Source: Acidobacteriota bacterium (GTDB taxonomy: Bacteria > Acidobacteriota > Vicinamibacteria > Vicinamibacterales > Vicinamibacteraceae). Taken from it: 25,963 nt of DNA. How positions within the stretch are numbered: position 1 is the stretch's first letter; every line of letters begins with the position of its first letter. Below are positions 7,628 to 15,905 of the stretch, piece by piece. A program made the position numbers and the translations under genes. The DNA is taken from NCBI GenBank assembly GCA_023429845.1, contig JAEZCY010000116.1, forward strand, positions 1-25,963, read 5' to 3'. The notes under the pieces were generated by a model. That model was not told the DNA's origin. It saw only the letters and a program-made list of their open reading frames with translations, and searched no databases.

Positions 7628-9040
7628 ATGCGCCCCAGCATCCTCATCGTGGACGACGAAGCCGGCGTCCGATCGGCCCTGTCGGGCGTGCTCCGCGACG
7701 AGGGTTTCGAGGTGGAGGCGGTGCCGTCGGGCGAGGCGTGTCTCGAGATCGCGCCGGGACGGCATTTCGACGTGATCCTGCTCGACGTGTGGTTGCCCGG
7801 CATCGACGGCCTGCTGACGCTGTCGCGGCTGCGCGACCGGCACGTGGATGCGGCCGTCGTGGTCATCTCCGGTCATGGCAACATCGAGTCGGCGGTGCGG
7901 GCCGTCAAGATCGGCGCCTTCGATTTCGTCGAGAAGCCGCTCTCCATCGACAAGACGCTGCACGTGGTGCGCAACGCGCTGCGGCAGCGACAGCTCGAAG
8001 CCGAGAACCGCGCGCTGCGCGAGCACGTGGACAGGCGGTTCGTGATGGTGGGCGAGAGCTACGTCATGCGCTCGCTGCGCGAGCAGATCGCCATGGCCGC
8101 GCCGACGAATGGCCGCGTGCTGATCTTCGGCGAGAACGGCACGGGCAAGGAGCTGGTGGCGCGCAGCATCCATGCATTGAGCCGGCGGCGAAGCGGTCCC
8201 TTCGTCGAGGTGAACTGCGCGGCGATCCCCGAGGAGCTGATCGAGAGCGAACTGTTCGGCCACGTGCGCGGTGCGTTCACCGGCGCCGTGGGCGATCGAC
8301 GCGGACGCTTCGAGCTGGCCGACGGCGGCACGATTTTCCTCGACGAAGTCGCCGACATGAGCCTGAAGACGCAGGCCAAGGTGCTGCGGGTGCTCCAGGA
8401 GCAGGTCGTGGACCCGGTCGGCGGCCACGAGAGCGTCAAGGTGGACGTGCGGGTGCTTGCCGCCACGAACAAGGACCTGACCGGCGAGATCCGCACGGGC
8501 CGCTTCCGCGAGGATCTCTTCTTCCGCCTCAACGTCATCCCCATCTTCGTGCCGCCGCTGCGCGAACGCGAAGAGGACATCCCGCGATTGGTCGCGCACT
8601 TCATGCAGGAACTGTCGCGCGAGCACGGGCGGCGGCCCCGCGTCATCGACCCGGAGGCGATGGACGTGCTGCGCAGCTATCCGTGGCCGGGAAACGTCCG
8701 CGAACTGCGCAACGTCGTCGAGCGCATGCTGATCATGGTGCCCGGTGAAGTGGTCGAGGCGCGCCACCTGTCGTTCCTGCAGGGCGGCCATGCGGTCGAC
8801 GGTGTGCCGGACGTGACGACGAGGCCGGCGCTGCCGCTGCACGAGGCGCGTGAGCGCTTCGAACGCGAGTACATCGTGCGCACGCTCGCGGCCCAGCAGG
8901 GCAACATGTCACGCACCGCCGAAGTGCTCGGCGTGGAGCGCAGCAATCTCTATCGGAAGATGAAGGCCTTCGGCATCGTGCCTGCACGGCGCGAAGCGCG
9001 AGAGAGCGCCATGGCGGTGGAATCGCCCAACGCGGTATAA
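7628..9040 (+). CDS. ntrX: NtrX-type sigma54-dependent response regulator
   Basis: A 470-residue activator with three domains. The receiver (1-120) has the acidic pair in ILIVDDEAG and phospho-acceptor Asp53 in ILLDVWLPG. The AAA+ domain (about 140-375) has Walker A GENGTGKE (168-175), the sigma54-contacting loop GAFTGA (215-220) and Walker B-type GGTIFLDEV. The C-terminal Fis-type HTH is near 430-455 (SRTAEVLGVERSNLYRKM). An intact GAFTGA indicates true sigma54 activation rather than the altered loop of some NtrX/TyrR-like proteins. It forms a two-gene unit with the NtrY kinase. Target promoters (-24/-12) are not recognised in the window. Confidence 0.95.
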   Translation: MRPSILIVDDEAGVRSALSGVLRDEGFEVEAVPSGEACLEIAPGRHFDVILLDVWLPGIDGLLTLSRLRDRHVDAAVVVISGHGNIESAVRAVKIGAFDFVEKPLSIDKTLHVVRNALRQRQLEAENRALREHVDRRFVMVGESYVMRSLREQIAMAAPTNGRVLIFGENGTGKELVARSIHALSRRRSGPFVEVNCAAIPEELIESELFGHVRGAFTGAVGDRRGRFELADGGTIFLDEVADMSLKTQAKVLRVLQEQVVDPVGGHESVKVDVRVLAATNKDLTGEIRTGRFREDLFFRLNVIPIFVPPLREREEDIPRLVAHFMQELSREHGRRPRVIDPEAMDVLRSYPWPGNVRELRNVVERMLIMVPGEVVEARHLSFLQGGHAVDGVPDVTTRPALPLHEARERFEREYIVRTLAAQQGNMSRTAEVLGVERSNLYRKMKAFGIVPARREARESAMAVESPNAV

Positions 9041-9062
9041 GGACGCGTTCACGGACTGATCG

Positions 9063-9920
9063 ATGCGGTGTCCCAAGTGCAGTTACCTGAGCTACGACGA
9101 CGTGGAGCGCTGCCGCAACTGCGGCTACGACTTCGCCCTGGCAACCGCGCCGCGTCCGTCGGACGCGCCAGCGCCGGTCGAGCCGGCGCATGAGCCTCGG
9201 GCCTGGGAGCCGTCGCGTCGGCGCCGCCCGGGACCGCTCGAGACGACGCAGCCACCGGAGGGCGGCGCGCTCGACTTGCCGCTGTTCGAGGACCCGACGC
9301 AGCCCGAGCCACCGCCCGTAGCCATTCCGCCGGCCGCGCCACCGCTGTCGGTACGCCGCCGGCTGGAAGTGCGGCCCACTCCGCGCGTGGATGGGCTGGC
9401 CGAAGCGCCCCCGGGCACTGTCGCAACGGAGTTCGAGTGGCCTGATGAGGAGGCGCCGATCGCCGACCTCACGCCGGATGTGGACGTGCCAGGTGCCGCC
9501 GGCACGAGCGAAGGAAACCTGGGCTTCCGGGTCCGCGCCGGCGCAATCGACGCCATCCTGCTGCTCGCGATCGACGCAATCGTCGTCTGGCTGACGCTGC
9601 GCGTCGCGGGTCTCGACGCCGGCGAATGGCGGCTGATCCCGATGGTGCCTCTGGCCGGGTTCCTCTTCCTGCTCGACACGTCCTATCTCGTCACCTTCAC
9701 CGCCGCGTCTGGACAGACGATCGGCAAGATGCTGGCCGGCGGCCGTGTGGTGTACGGCGACCGCGCACACGTGCCGTTCGGTCACGCGGTGCTGCGAAGC
9801 GTCGCGCTGCTCGTGTGCGCGATACCGCTCGGCCTCGGGTTGCTGCCGCTGTTCATGGACGCCGGACGCCGGGGGCTGCACGACCGCCTCGCCGGCACCC
9901 GCGTCGTGCCCTCTGCCTAG
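9063..9920 (+). CDS. Zinc-ribbon and RDD-domain membrane protein
   Basis: A 285-residue protein. The N-terminus is a small zinc ribbon with Cys3, Cys6, Cys17 and Cys20 (MRCPKCSYLSYDDVERC). Residues about 25-150 are a proline- and acid-rich low-complexity linker. The C-terminal 130 residues form an RDD domain with membrane segments DAILLLAIDAIVVWLTL, PLAGFLFLLDTSYLV and a last one near VALLVCAIPLGLGLLPLFM, plus the family motif SGQTIGKMLAGGRVV. RDD proteins are multi-pass membrane proteins of mostly unknown role, some linked to ion transport. It starts 22 bases after ntrX and is followed by pgpA, so it may belong with the envelope genes. Confidence 0.85.
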   Translation: MRCPKCSYLSYDDVERCRNCGYDFALATAPRPSDAPAPVEPAHEPRAWEPSRRRRPGPLETTQPPEGGALDLPLFEDPTQPEPPPVAIPPAAPPLSVRRRLEVRPTPRVDGLAEAPPGTVATEFEWPDEEAPIADLTPDVDVPGAAGTSEGNLGFRVRAGAIDAILLLAIDAIVVWLTLRVAGLDAGEWRLIPMVPLAGFLFLLDTSYLVTFTAASGQTIGKMLAGGRVVYGDRAHVPFGHAVLRSVALLVCAIPLGLGLLPLFMDAGRRGLHDRLAGTRVVPSA

Positions 9921-9932
9921 GAGTCCCCGTTC

Positions 9933-10403
9933 GTGACCTCCCGCATGTCCCTCGCCGTCGCGACGGCGCTCGGCGTCGGCTACGTGCCGTTCGCCCCCGG
10001 TACCTTCGGCTCGCTCGCCGGCCTCGTCCTCTACCTCGGCGTCCGCGCGTCGGGCCAGCCTGCGGTCGAACTCGCGGCTGTTGTCATCGTGTTCCTGCTC
10101 GGCGCGTGGGCGGCGACCGCGGCCGAGGCGCATTTCGGGCACATCGATCCGGGGCCCGTGGTGATCGACGAGGTCCTCGGCATGCTCGTCACGCTGGCGC
10201 TGGTGCCGGTGTCGGTCACGGGGGCACTCGTCGGATTCGTCCTGTTTCGCGTGTTCGACGTCCTCAAGCCGCCGCCCTGTAACACGCTCGAGGCACTCCC
10301 GGGTGGCTGGGGCGTCATGAGCGACGACTTCATGGCGGCCGTGTACGCGCATCTGTGCGTGCGACTGCTGGCCTGGTTGGCGCCCGGCTGGATGCTCGTA
10401 TGA
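9933..10403 (+). CDS. pgpA: Phosphatidylglycerophosphatase A
   Basis: A membrane phosphatase that removes the phosphate from phosphatidylglycerophosphate to give phosphatidylglycerol. It has 156 residues, usual for PgpA. Recognisable parts are VPFAPGTFGSLAG near the N-terminus, the acidic DEVLGMLVTL segment after the second membrane helix, and FRVFDVLKPPP. The start is a GTG at 9933 with an excellent AGGAG ribosome binding site at 9919-9923 that overlaps the stop of the RDD gene. The ATGA at its 3' end couples it to cinA, an order also common in other bacteria. Confidence 0.93.
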   Translation: MTSRMSLAVATALGVGYVPFAPGTFGSLAGLVLYLGVRASGQPAVELAAVVIVFLLGAWAATAAEAHFGHIDPGPVVIDEVLGMLVTLALVPVSVTGALVGFVLFRVFDVLKPPPCNTLEALPGGWGVMSDDFMAAVYAHLCVRLLAWLAPGWMLV

Positions 10404-11689
10404 CCCTGGCGCCCTTCGCGCACGCCGAGACGATCGCGGTGGGCAGCGAGTTGCTGGCGCTGGGGCGTGTGGACACCAATTCCGGCGTGATTGCCGGCCG
10501 CCTCGCGTCGCTCGGCATCGACGTCGTCGCCCGCAGCATCGTGGGCGATCGACTGCATCACCTCGAGTTGGCCGTACGCACCGCGCTGCGGCGCGCGGAT
10601 CTCGTCATGTTGACCGGAGGGCTGGGGCCGACCGACGACGACCTGACACGGCTGGCCGTGGCCAGCGCGCTCGGGCGCACCCTGCACGAGGATCCGGTGC
10701 AGTTGTCGCGGATCGTCGAGCGCTTCACCAGACGCGGGATCGAGATGCCGGACATCAACCGGCGGCAGGCCCTGTTGATCGACGGAGCCGAGCGTCTCGA
10801 CAACCCCAACGGTACGGCTCCGGGCCAGTGGCTCGACCTCGGCGCCCAGGCCGTGGCGCTGCTGCCGGGACCGCCTCGCGAAATGGTGCCGATGCTGGAT
10901 GTGCTCGTCGCGGGCGCCCTCGGTGCGCGCAGCGGCCGGTCGCGGACGTACCGCCGCAGCCTGAAGGTCGTCGGGCGGAGCGAGTCCGTGGTGGACGAGA
11001 CGTTGCAGCCGCTGTATGCGCGGTGGCGTGCGGGCGTGCCGTCGATGGATGCAACGATTCTCGCGGCTCGCGGGCGCATCGAACTGCACGTGTTCACGCG
11101 GAGCGACCAGGCCGACATCGCCGAGGTGGCGCTCGACCAGGCCGTGAGGGAGGCGGCGACCGCACTTGGGTCTGCCGTCTACACCACGCAGGACGAGACG
11201 CTGGAGGAAGTCGCCGGGCGACTCCTGCGGGCCGCCGGATGGAGACTCGCCGTGGCTGAATCGTGCACCGGCGGCATGCTCGGCAGTCGCCTGACGGACG
11301 TGCCGGGCAGTTCCGCGTGGGTGGAAGGCGGGCTCATCGTCTACGCCAACGCCCTGAAGACGTCTCTCGCCCACGTGCCCGTCGAACTCATCGCGGCGCA
11401 TGGGGCAGTGAGCGAGCCCGTCGCACGCGCGCTCGCCGACGGCGCGCGTCGTGCCTGCGGCACCGAAGTCGGCATCGGCATCACCGGCATCGCGGGGCCC
11501 GAGGGTGGCACCGAGGCGAAGCCTGTGGGAACGGTGTTCATCGCCATCAGCACGCCGTCGGCGGCCGCCTGCCGGCATGCGCGATTCGTCGGCGACCGCG
11601 CCGTCGTGCGCCAGCAGGCGGTGTCTGCGTCCCTCGACATGCTGCGGCTCGCGCTCACCGGGCACGATCCCGTCGGGACGACACGATGA
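10400..11689 (+). CDS. cinA: CinA: nicotinamide-nucleotide amidase / COG1058 protein
   Basis: A 429-residue protein, full two-domain CinA. The N-terminal molybdopterin-binding-like (COG1058) domain has ETIAVGSELLALGRVDTNSG, LTGGLGPTDDDLTR and the LLPGPPREM segment. In studied homologues it is an ADP-ribose-type pyrophosphatase. The C-terminal domain is the NMN deamidase, with the catalytic serine motif ESCTGG at about 287-292 and the GITGIAGPEGGT stretch. It would recycle NMN to nicotinic acid mononucleotide. The frame is open 15 codons further upstream, but the ATG at 10400 overlaps the pgpA stop and fits the family N-terminus. The stop overlaps the plsY start (ATGA). Confidence 0.95.
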   Translation: MTLAPFAHAETIAVGSELLALGRVDTNSGVIAGRLASLGIDVVARSIVGDRLHHLELAVRTALRRADLVMLTGGLGPTDDDLTRLAVASALGRTLHEDPVQLSRIVERFTRRGIEMPDINRRQALLIDGAERLDNPNGTAPGQWLDLGAQAVALLPGPPREMVPMLDVLVAGALGARSGRSRTYRRSLKVVGRSESVVDETLQPLYARWRAGVPSMDATILAARGRIELHVFTRSDQADIAEVALDQAVREAATALGSAVYTTQDETLEEVAGRLLRAAGWRLAVAESCTGGMLGSRLTDVPGSSAWVEGGLIVYANALKTSLAHVPVELIAAHGAVSEPVARALADGARRACGTEVGIGITGIAGPEGGTEAKPVGTVFIAISTPSAAACRHARFVGDRAVVRQQAVSASLDMLRLALTGHDPVGTTR

Positions 11690-12279
11690 CCGGCACCCAT
11701 CTGGCCATCGTCGCGCTGGGGTTCCTCCTTGGATCGATACCGTTTCCTTACTTGTTGACGCGACGTCGCGGCATCGACTTGCGTAGCGTCGGCTCGGGCA
11801 ACGTCGGCGCCACCAACGTCCTGCGCGTGTCGTCACTGCGCACGGCCATCGCCGTGCTGGCGCTCGATGCCACGAAGGGCAGTCTCGCCGTGTGGATCGC
11901 CGAGGTCGTCACCCGGCAGCAGGTCCTTGCCGTCTGCGCCGGCCTCGCGGCCGTCGCCGGGCATGTGTACCCGCCATGGCTTGGATGGCGTGGCGGCAAA
12001 GGCATGGCGACGACGGCCGGCGTGTTCGCCATTCTGGCGCCTGCAGCGGCTGCCGCGTCGGCCGTGGTGTTCGTGACGCTGATCGGCTGGACGCGATACG
12101 TGTCGCTCGGGTCGATCGGCGCGATGGTGGCGTTGCCGCCGCTGACGGCCTGGTTCGGTGCGCCGCCCCCCGTTCTTCTTGGGGCGTGTGCCGCCGCCCT
12201 GCTCGTGGCCGCCCGCCACGGCGGCAACATGCGGCGATTGCGGCAGGGCACCGAGCGTCGCCTGGGGCAGCGGCTGTGA
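11686..12279 (+). CDS. plsY: Acyl-phosphate:glycerol-3-phosphate acyltransferase PlsY
   Basis: A membrane acyltransferase that starts phospholipid synthesis by moving an acyl group from acyl-phosphate to glycerol-3-phosphate. It has 197 residues and about five membrane helices. Family motifs are present: LLGSIPFPYLLTRRRGIDLR, GSGNVGATNVLR and GWRGGKGMATTAGV. The open frame extends far upstream inside cinA, but the ATG at 11686, overlapping the cinA stop, gives the normal N-terminus. The neighbour gpsA makes its substrate glycerol-3-phosphate and overlaps it by four bases. Confidence 0.96.
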   Translation: MTGTHLAIVALGFLLGSIPFPYLLTRRRGIDLRSVGSGNVGATNVLRVSSLRTAIAVLALDATKGSLAVWIAEVVTRQQVLAVCAGLAAVAGHVYPPWLGWRGGKGMATTAGVFAILAPAAAAASAVVFVTLIGWTRYVSLGSIGAMVALPPLTAWFGAPPPVLLGACAAALLVAARHGGNMRRLRQGTERRLGQRL

Positions 12280-13271
12280 CGATCGCGGTCGTGGGAGCCG
12301 GTTCGTGGGGCACGGCGCTGGCCGTGCACCTGGCACGGGTCGGGCACGACGTCGCCTTGTGCGCGCGCGACGGCGCACTGGTTGCGCGCATGCAGGAGCA
12401 ACGAGAGAACGGGACCTATCTCCCGGGCATCACGCTCCCGGCCGGTGTTCACCCGACGCAGGACGCGCGCGGTGCGGTGGCGAAGGCGACGACCATTCTG
12501 TGGGCCGTGCCGTCGCATGGGACCCGCGAGATGGCCCGCGTCCTCGCGGGGCACGTGCAGCGCGACGCGATCGTCGTCAGCGCCACGAAAGGGCTCGAGC
12601 GCGTGACCTGGACGCGCATGTCCGGTGTGCTCGCCGACGAACTGCCGGCGACGTGCCGCGTCGTCGTGCTGTCGGGCCCGAGTTTCGCGCATGAAGTGGC
12701 ATGCGAACTGCCGACGGCGGTCGTCGCCGCCGCAGAGGACGCCGACGCGGGCGCGCAGGTGCTCGAGCAGTTCCGCGGCCGGCGGTTCCGCCTCTACATG
12801 ACCGACGACGTGATCGGCGTGGAACTCGGTGGCGCGTACAAGAACGTCATCGCGATCGCGGCTGGTGTCGTCGACGGGCTCGGGCTTGGCCACAACGCGC
12901 TTGCCGGGCTCGTCACGCGCGGGCTGGCGGAGATGACGCGTCTCGCCGTGGCACTCGGCGGCCGCCAGGAAACGCTGGCCGGCCTGAGCGGACTCGGCGA
13001 CCTCGTCCTGACGTGTACGGGTGGCGCGAGCCGCAATCATCAGCTCGGCCTCCGACTCGGCCAGGGAGCGGCGCTGCCCGACGTCCTGGCCGGCATGCGG
13101 ATGGTGGCCGAAGGTGTCAACACGGCGGCGGGTGTGCTGGCCCTTGGGGCCGCCGCAGGCGTGGAGCTGCCGATCGCCGAGCGGATGGTGGCCGTGCTGT
13201 CGGGCGACACCCAGCCGCTTGCTGCAAGCGAGGCCCTGATGCTTCGGCCGCAGAAGCACGAGCGGCACTGA
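12276..13271 (+). CDS. gpsA: Glycerol-3-phosphate dehydrogenase [NAD(P)+]
   Basis: A cytoplasmic enzyme that reduces dihydroxyacetone phosphate to sn-glycerol-3-phosphate for phospholipid synthesis. It has 331 residues. The Rossmann motif VVGAGSWGTALA is at residues 5-16, followed by VLSGPSFAHEV, the catalytic lysine (Lys189) in GGAYKNVIAIAAGVVDG, and GLGDLVLTCTGGASRN. The start is a GTG within a GTGA overlap with the plsY stop, so translation is coupled. The last residues (LRPQKHERH) are normal for the family. The PlsY-GpsA pair supplies lysophosphatidic acid. Confidence 0.96.
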   Translation: MTIAVVGAGSWGTALAVHLARVGHDVALCARDGALVARMQEQRENGTYLPGITLPAGVHPTQDARGAVAKATTILWAVPSHGTREMARVLAGHVQRDAIVVSATKGLERVTWTRMSGVLADELPATCRVVVLSGPSFAHEVACELPTAVVAAAEDADAGAQVLEQFRGRRFRLYMTDDVIGVELGGAYKNVIAIAAGVVDGLGLGHNALAGLVTRGLAEMTRLAVALGGRQETLAGLSGLGDLVLTCTGGASRNHQLGLRLGQGAALPDVLAGMRMVAEGVNTAAGVLALGAAAGVELPIAERMVAVLSGDTQPLAASEALMLRPQKHERH

Positions 13272-13278
13272 CGGAATT

Positions 13279-13286
13279 GCTACACT
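13279..13286 (+). promoter_or_regulatory. Possible extended -10 promoter just before ftsY
   Basis: TGC followed by TACACT forms an extended -10 element ending at 13286. Transcription would begin near 13293, which is the GTG start codon of ftsY, suggesting a leaderless transcript. No good -35 box is seen. The 21-base gap between gpsA and ftsY holds no ribosome binding site either. Confidence 0.35.
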
Positions 13287-13292
13287 CGCGAA

Positions 13293-14228
13293 GTGAGCTT
13301 TTTCGACCGCCTCAAGTCGAGCCTTCAGAAGACCAAGGACCAGCTGCTCGGCGCGTTCGAGTCGGAGCCCGCCGCGTCGGCGGCGACCGGCGTCGCCACG
13401 GCCGAGGCGCGCGCCACACGACGGATCGAATCCATCGACGCGCTCGAGGAAGCTCTCATCACCTGTGACGTCGGGGTCACCGCCACCGAGCAGATCGTGG
13501 AGCGCGTCCGGCGCACGGCCCGGCGCGGCGACGATCTGCTGCCACTGGTCCGCGAGGAGATCCTCCGCATTCTCGAAGGCGCGGCGCCCCCGCCGGCGAC
13601 TGGGGCACGGCCGAAGGTCGTGCTGATCGTCGGCGTGAACGGCACCGGCAAGACGACCTCCATCGGCAAACTCGCGAACCTGCTGAAGCAGCAGGGCGAG
13701 AAGCCGATCGTGTGCGCCGCCGACACCTTCCGGGCCGCGGCCGTCGAGCAGCTCGAGATCTGGACGCGACGTGCCGAGGTCGGATTCGTGCGGGCGCAGC
13801 CCAACTCGGACCCCGCCGCCGTGGTCTTCGACGCCATCCAGTCGGCTCGCGCCCGCGGTCTCGACCCCGTGCTGGTGGACACGGCGGGCCGGCTGCACAC
13901 CCGCGTCAACCTCATGAACGAGCTCGAGAAGATCAAGCGCGTCGCCGCACGCGAGGTGGAAGGGGCGCCGCACGAGGTGCTCCTGGTGCTCGATGCCACG
14001 GTGGGGCAGAACGGCGTCACCCAGGCGCGCGAGTTCATGAAAGTGTCCGGTGTGAACGGCATCATCCTGACGAAGCTCGATGGCACCGCGAAGGGCGGGG
14101 TGGCGGTCGCGATTGCGCAGGATCTCCGGTTGCCGATCCTGTACGTCGGCACAGGCGAGCAGATCGACGACCTGGTGCCGTTCAATCCCCGCGAGTACGT
14201 CGACGCGCTCTTCGACGAGGCGTGGTAG
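13293..14228 (+). CDS. ftsY: Signal recognition particle receptor FtsY
   Basis: SRP receptor GTPase at the inner membrane that receives ribosome-nascent chain complexes from Ffh. It has 311 residues and only a short N-terminal region, without the long acidic A domain of E. coli FtsY. The start MSFFDRLKSSLQKTK is a lipid-binding amphipathic helix. The N domain runs to about residue 100. The G domain has G1 GVNGTGKTTS (114-123), DTFRAAAVEQL, G3 DTAGR (196-200), G4 TKLDG (about 260-264) and the closing GTGEQIDDL with FNPREYVDALF. The GTG start has no clear ribosome binding site. The ribD frame begins before its stop. Confidence 0.97.
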   Translation: MSFFDRLKSSLQKTKDQLLGAFESEPAASAATGVATAEARATRRIESIDALEEALITCDVGVTATEQIVERVRRTARRGDDLLPLVREEILRILEGAAPPPATGARPKVVLIVGVNGTGKTTSIGKLANLLKQQGEKPIVCAADTFRAAAVEQLEIWTRRAEVGFVRAQPNSDPAAVVFDAIQSARARGLDPVLVDTAGRLHTRVNLMNELEKIKRVAAREVEGAPHEVLLVLDATVGQNGVTQAREFMKVSGVNGIILTKLDGTAKGGVAVAIAQDLRLPILYVGTGEQIDDLVPFNPREYVDALFDEAW

Positions 14229-15325
14229 ACGCGAGGCACGTCGACGGTGAGCTGCGGCCGGAAGACGCCGGCTTCATGGCCCGTGCGCTGTGGCATGCCG
14301 AGCGCGGCCGCGCGAGCACCACACCCAACCCCATCGTCGGCGCCGTTCTCGTGAACCGGGACGGCGTCGTGGTCGGCGTCGGGCACCACCAGCGTGCGGG
14401 AGGGCCGCACGCGGAAGTGGTGGCAGTGCAGGCCGCGGGAGCCCGCGCAATGGGCAGCACCCTCTACTGCACGCTGGAGCCCTGCAGCCATCACGGACGT
14501 ACCGGTCCCTGCTGCGTCGCCGTCGCGGCCGCCGGGATCGCGCGTGCGGTGATCGCCACACCCGACCCGTTCCCCGCGGTCAGCGGTCGCGGGCTCGCGT
14601 ACCTGCGCGAGCGCGGCGTTGCCGTGACCGTCGGCCTCGGCCGGCGCGAGGCGCGCGTGCAGAACGCGCCGTTCTTCCGCGTGGTCGAACTCGGGCGGCC
14701 CTGGGTGCAGCTGAAGGTCGCGATGAGCCTCGACGGGGGCGTGGCGGCGCGGGCGGGCGAGCGTACGACCATCACGGGAGCCGACGCGGCGCGATGGACC
14801 CAGAGGGTGCGCGCGGGCGTGGACGCGATTGCGGTCGGGGCGCACACCGCTGCGGTGGACGATCCGCTGCTCACGGCGCGCGACGTGTACCGGCACCGAC
14901 CGCTGACGCGCGTCGTGTTCGATCGCCGCGCACGGCTCTCGCCGGCGGCGCGGCTGGTGCAGTCGGTCGCCGATGGGCCAGTGGTCGTGCTGGCCGATGC
15001 CTCAGGCGCGTCGTCGAATGCCGCGGCCGACCTCCGGACCCGGGGCGTGGACGTCGTGACGACCGATGGCACGGTCGCGGGCGCGCTGCGAGTGCTGGCG
15101 GGCCTCGGCATTCACGCGGTGCTCGTCGAGGGGGGGCCTGCGCTGCACGCGGCCTGCTGGGCGGCGGGGGTCGTGGATCGTGTCAGCCAGATCGTCAGTG
15201 ACCGCGCGCTCGGCCCCGGCGCGGTACGCTGGGACGTGCCCCTCTGGCTGAGCGGACGGGCACTCCGCACGGTGCCGCTGGGGCGGGACGTCCTTCTGGA
15301 AGCCGATGTTCACAGGATTGATTGA
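14222..15325 (+). CDS. ribD: Bifunctional riboflavin protein RibD (deaminase/reductase)
   Basis: Catalyses deamination of the pyrimidine from GTP cyclohydrolase II and then reduction of its ribose side chain. The N-terminal deaminase has the zinc ligands His63 (HAEV, with catalytic Glu65), Cys88 and Cys97 (EPCSHHGRTGPC) and the PNPIVGAVLV segment. The C-terminal reductase has WVQLKVAMSLDGGVA, GAHTAAVDDPLLTAR and VLVEGGPALH. Start choice: GTG at 14222 overlaps the ftsY stop and supplies the residues expected before FMARAL. An ATG at 14276 is the alternative (349 residues). Open frame also continues upstream inside ftsY, but that part is not RibD. Its 3' end overlaps ribE by 20 bases. Confidence 0.93.
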   Translation: MVDARHVDGELRPEDAGFMARALWHAERGRASTTPNPIVGAVLVNRDGVVVGVGHHQRAGGPHAEVVAVQAAGARAMGSTLYCTLEPCSHHGRTGPCCVAVAAAGIARAVIATPDPFPAVSGRGLAYLRERGVAVTVGLGRREARVQNAPFFRVVELGRPWVQLKVAMSLDGGVAARAGERTTITGADAARWTQRVRAGVDAIAVGAHTAAVDDPLLTARDVYRHRPLTRVVFDRRARLSPAARLVQSVADGPVVVLADASGASSNAAADLRTRGVDVVTTDGTVAGALRVLAGLGIHAVLVEGGPALHAACWAAGVVDRVSQIVSDRALGPGAVRWDVPLWLSGRALRTVPLGRDVLLEADVHRID

Positions 15326-15905
15326 AGCGACGGGAGTCGTTCGCGCGTTCACGCCGGCGGGGGGCGGGCAACGGCTCACCATCGAAACGCCGCTCGGCGC
15401 GGAGCTGGAGCCCGGCGACAGCGTGGCCACCAACGGCGTGTGCCTCACCGTCGTGGATCGCGATGCCTCGTCGTGGAGCGCCGACGTGTCGCCGGAAACC
15501 CTGCGTGTGACTGCGCTGGGCCGACTCCAGCCCGGCGCCATCGTGAACCTGGAGCGGCCGCTCGCGGTTGGCAGTCGGCTGGGCGGCCATTTCGTGCAGG
15601 GGCACGTGGATGGCACGGGCCGGGTCGAATCGATCATGCCCGACGGCGACTTCTTCCGCGTCCGCGTTTCGTTCCCGCCCGAACTGGCCGCATACTTCAT
15701 CGAGAAGGGGTCGGTCGCCGTGGACGGCATCAGCCTGACGATCGCCTCCCTCGGCGAGGCGGGCTTCGACGTCCAGATCATCCCGCACACCTGGGCTGCC
15801 ACGACATTGCGAGCGACGCAGCCGGGCACGCCCGTCAACCTGGAATGCGACATGGTCGGCAAGTACGTCTTGCGCGGCCTCTCGCTGGGAACCATGCGCT
15901 CATGA
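15306..15905 (+). CDS. ribE: Riboflavin synthase, alpha chain
   Basis: The last step of riboflavin synthesis, the dismutation of two lumazine molecules. It has 199 residues and starts with the characteristic MFTGLIEATG. Two lumazine-binding barrels are visible: the first with VATNGVCLTVVD and SPETLR, the second (from about residue 98) with GGHFVQGHVDGTG, the matching VAVDGISLTIA and IPHTWAATTL. The gene begins inside the end of ribD and its stop overlaps the ribBA start (ATGA). The symbol ribC is used in some organisms for the same enzyme. Confidence 0.96.
   Translation: MFTGLIEATGVVRAFTPAGGGQRLTIETPLGAELEPGDSVATNGVCLTVVDRDASSWSADVSPETLRVTALGRLQPGAIVNLERPLAVGSRLGGHFVQGHVDGTGRVESIMPDGDFFRVRVSFPPELAAYFIEKGSVAVDGISLTIASLGEAGFDVQIIPHTWAATTLRATQPGTPVNLECDMVGKYVLRGLSLGTMRS

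Noticed and set aside
5216..8842. A 1208-codon open frame on the minus strand opposite ntrY and ntrX
   Set aside because: It lies wholly antisense to two well-supported genes. Its translation is Arg/His/Asp-rich with no recognisable domain, as expected from the third-codon-position GC bias of the real genes.
8733..13973. Long minus-strand open frames (8733-10352, 10031-11836, 11748-13973)
   Set aside because: They run across several plus-strand housekeeping genes and give low-complexity basic translations. They are GC-bias shadows.
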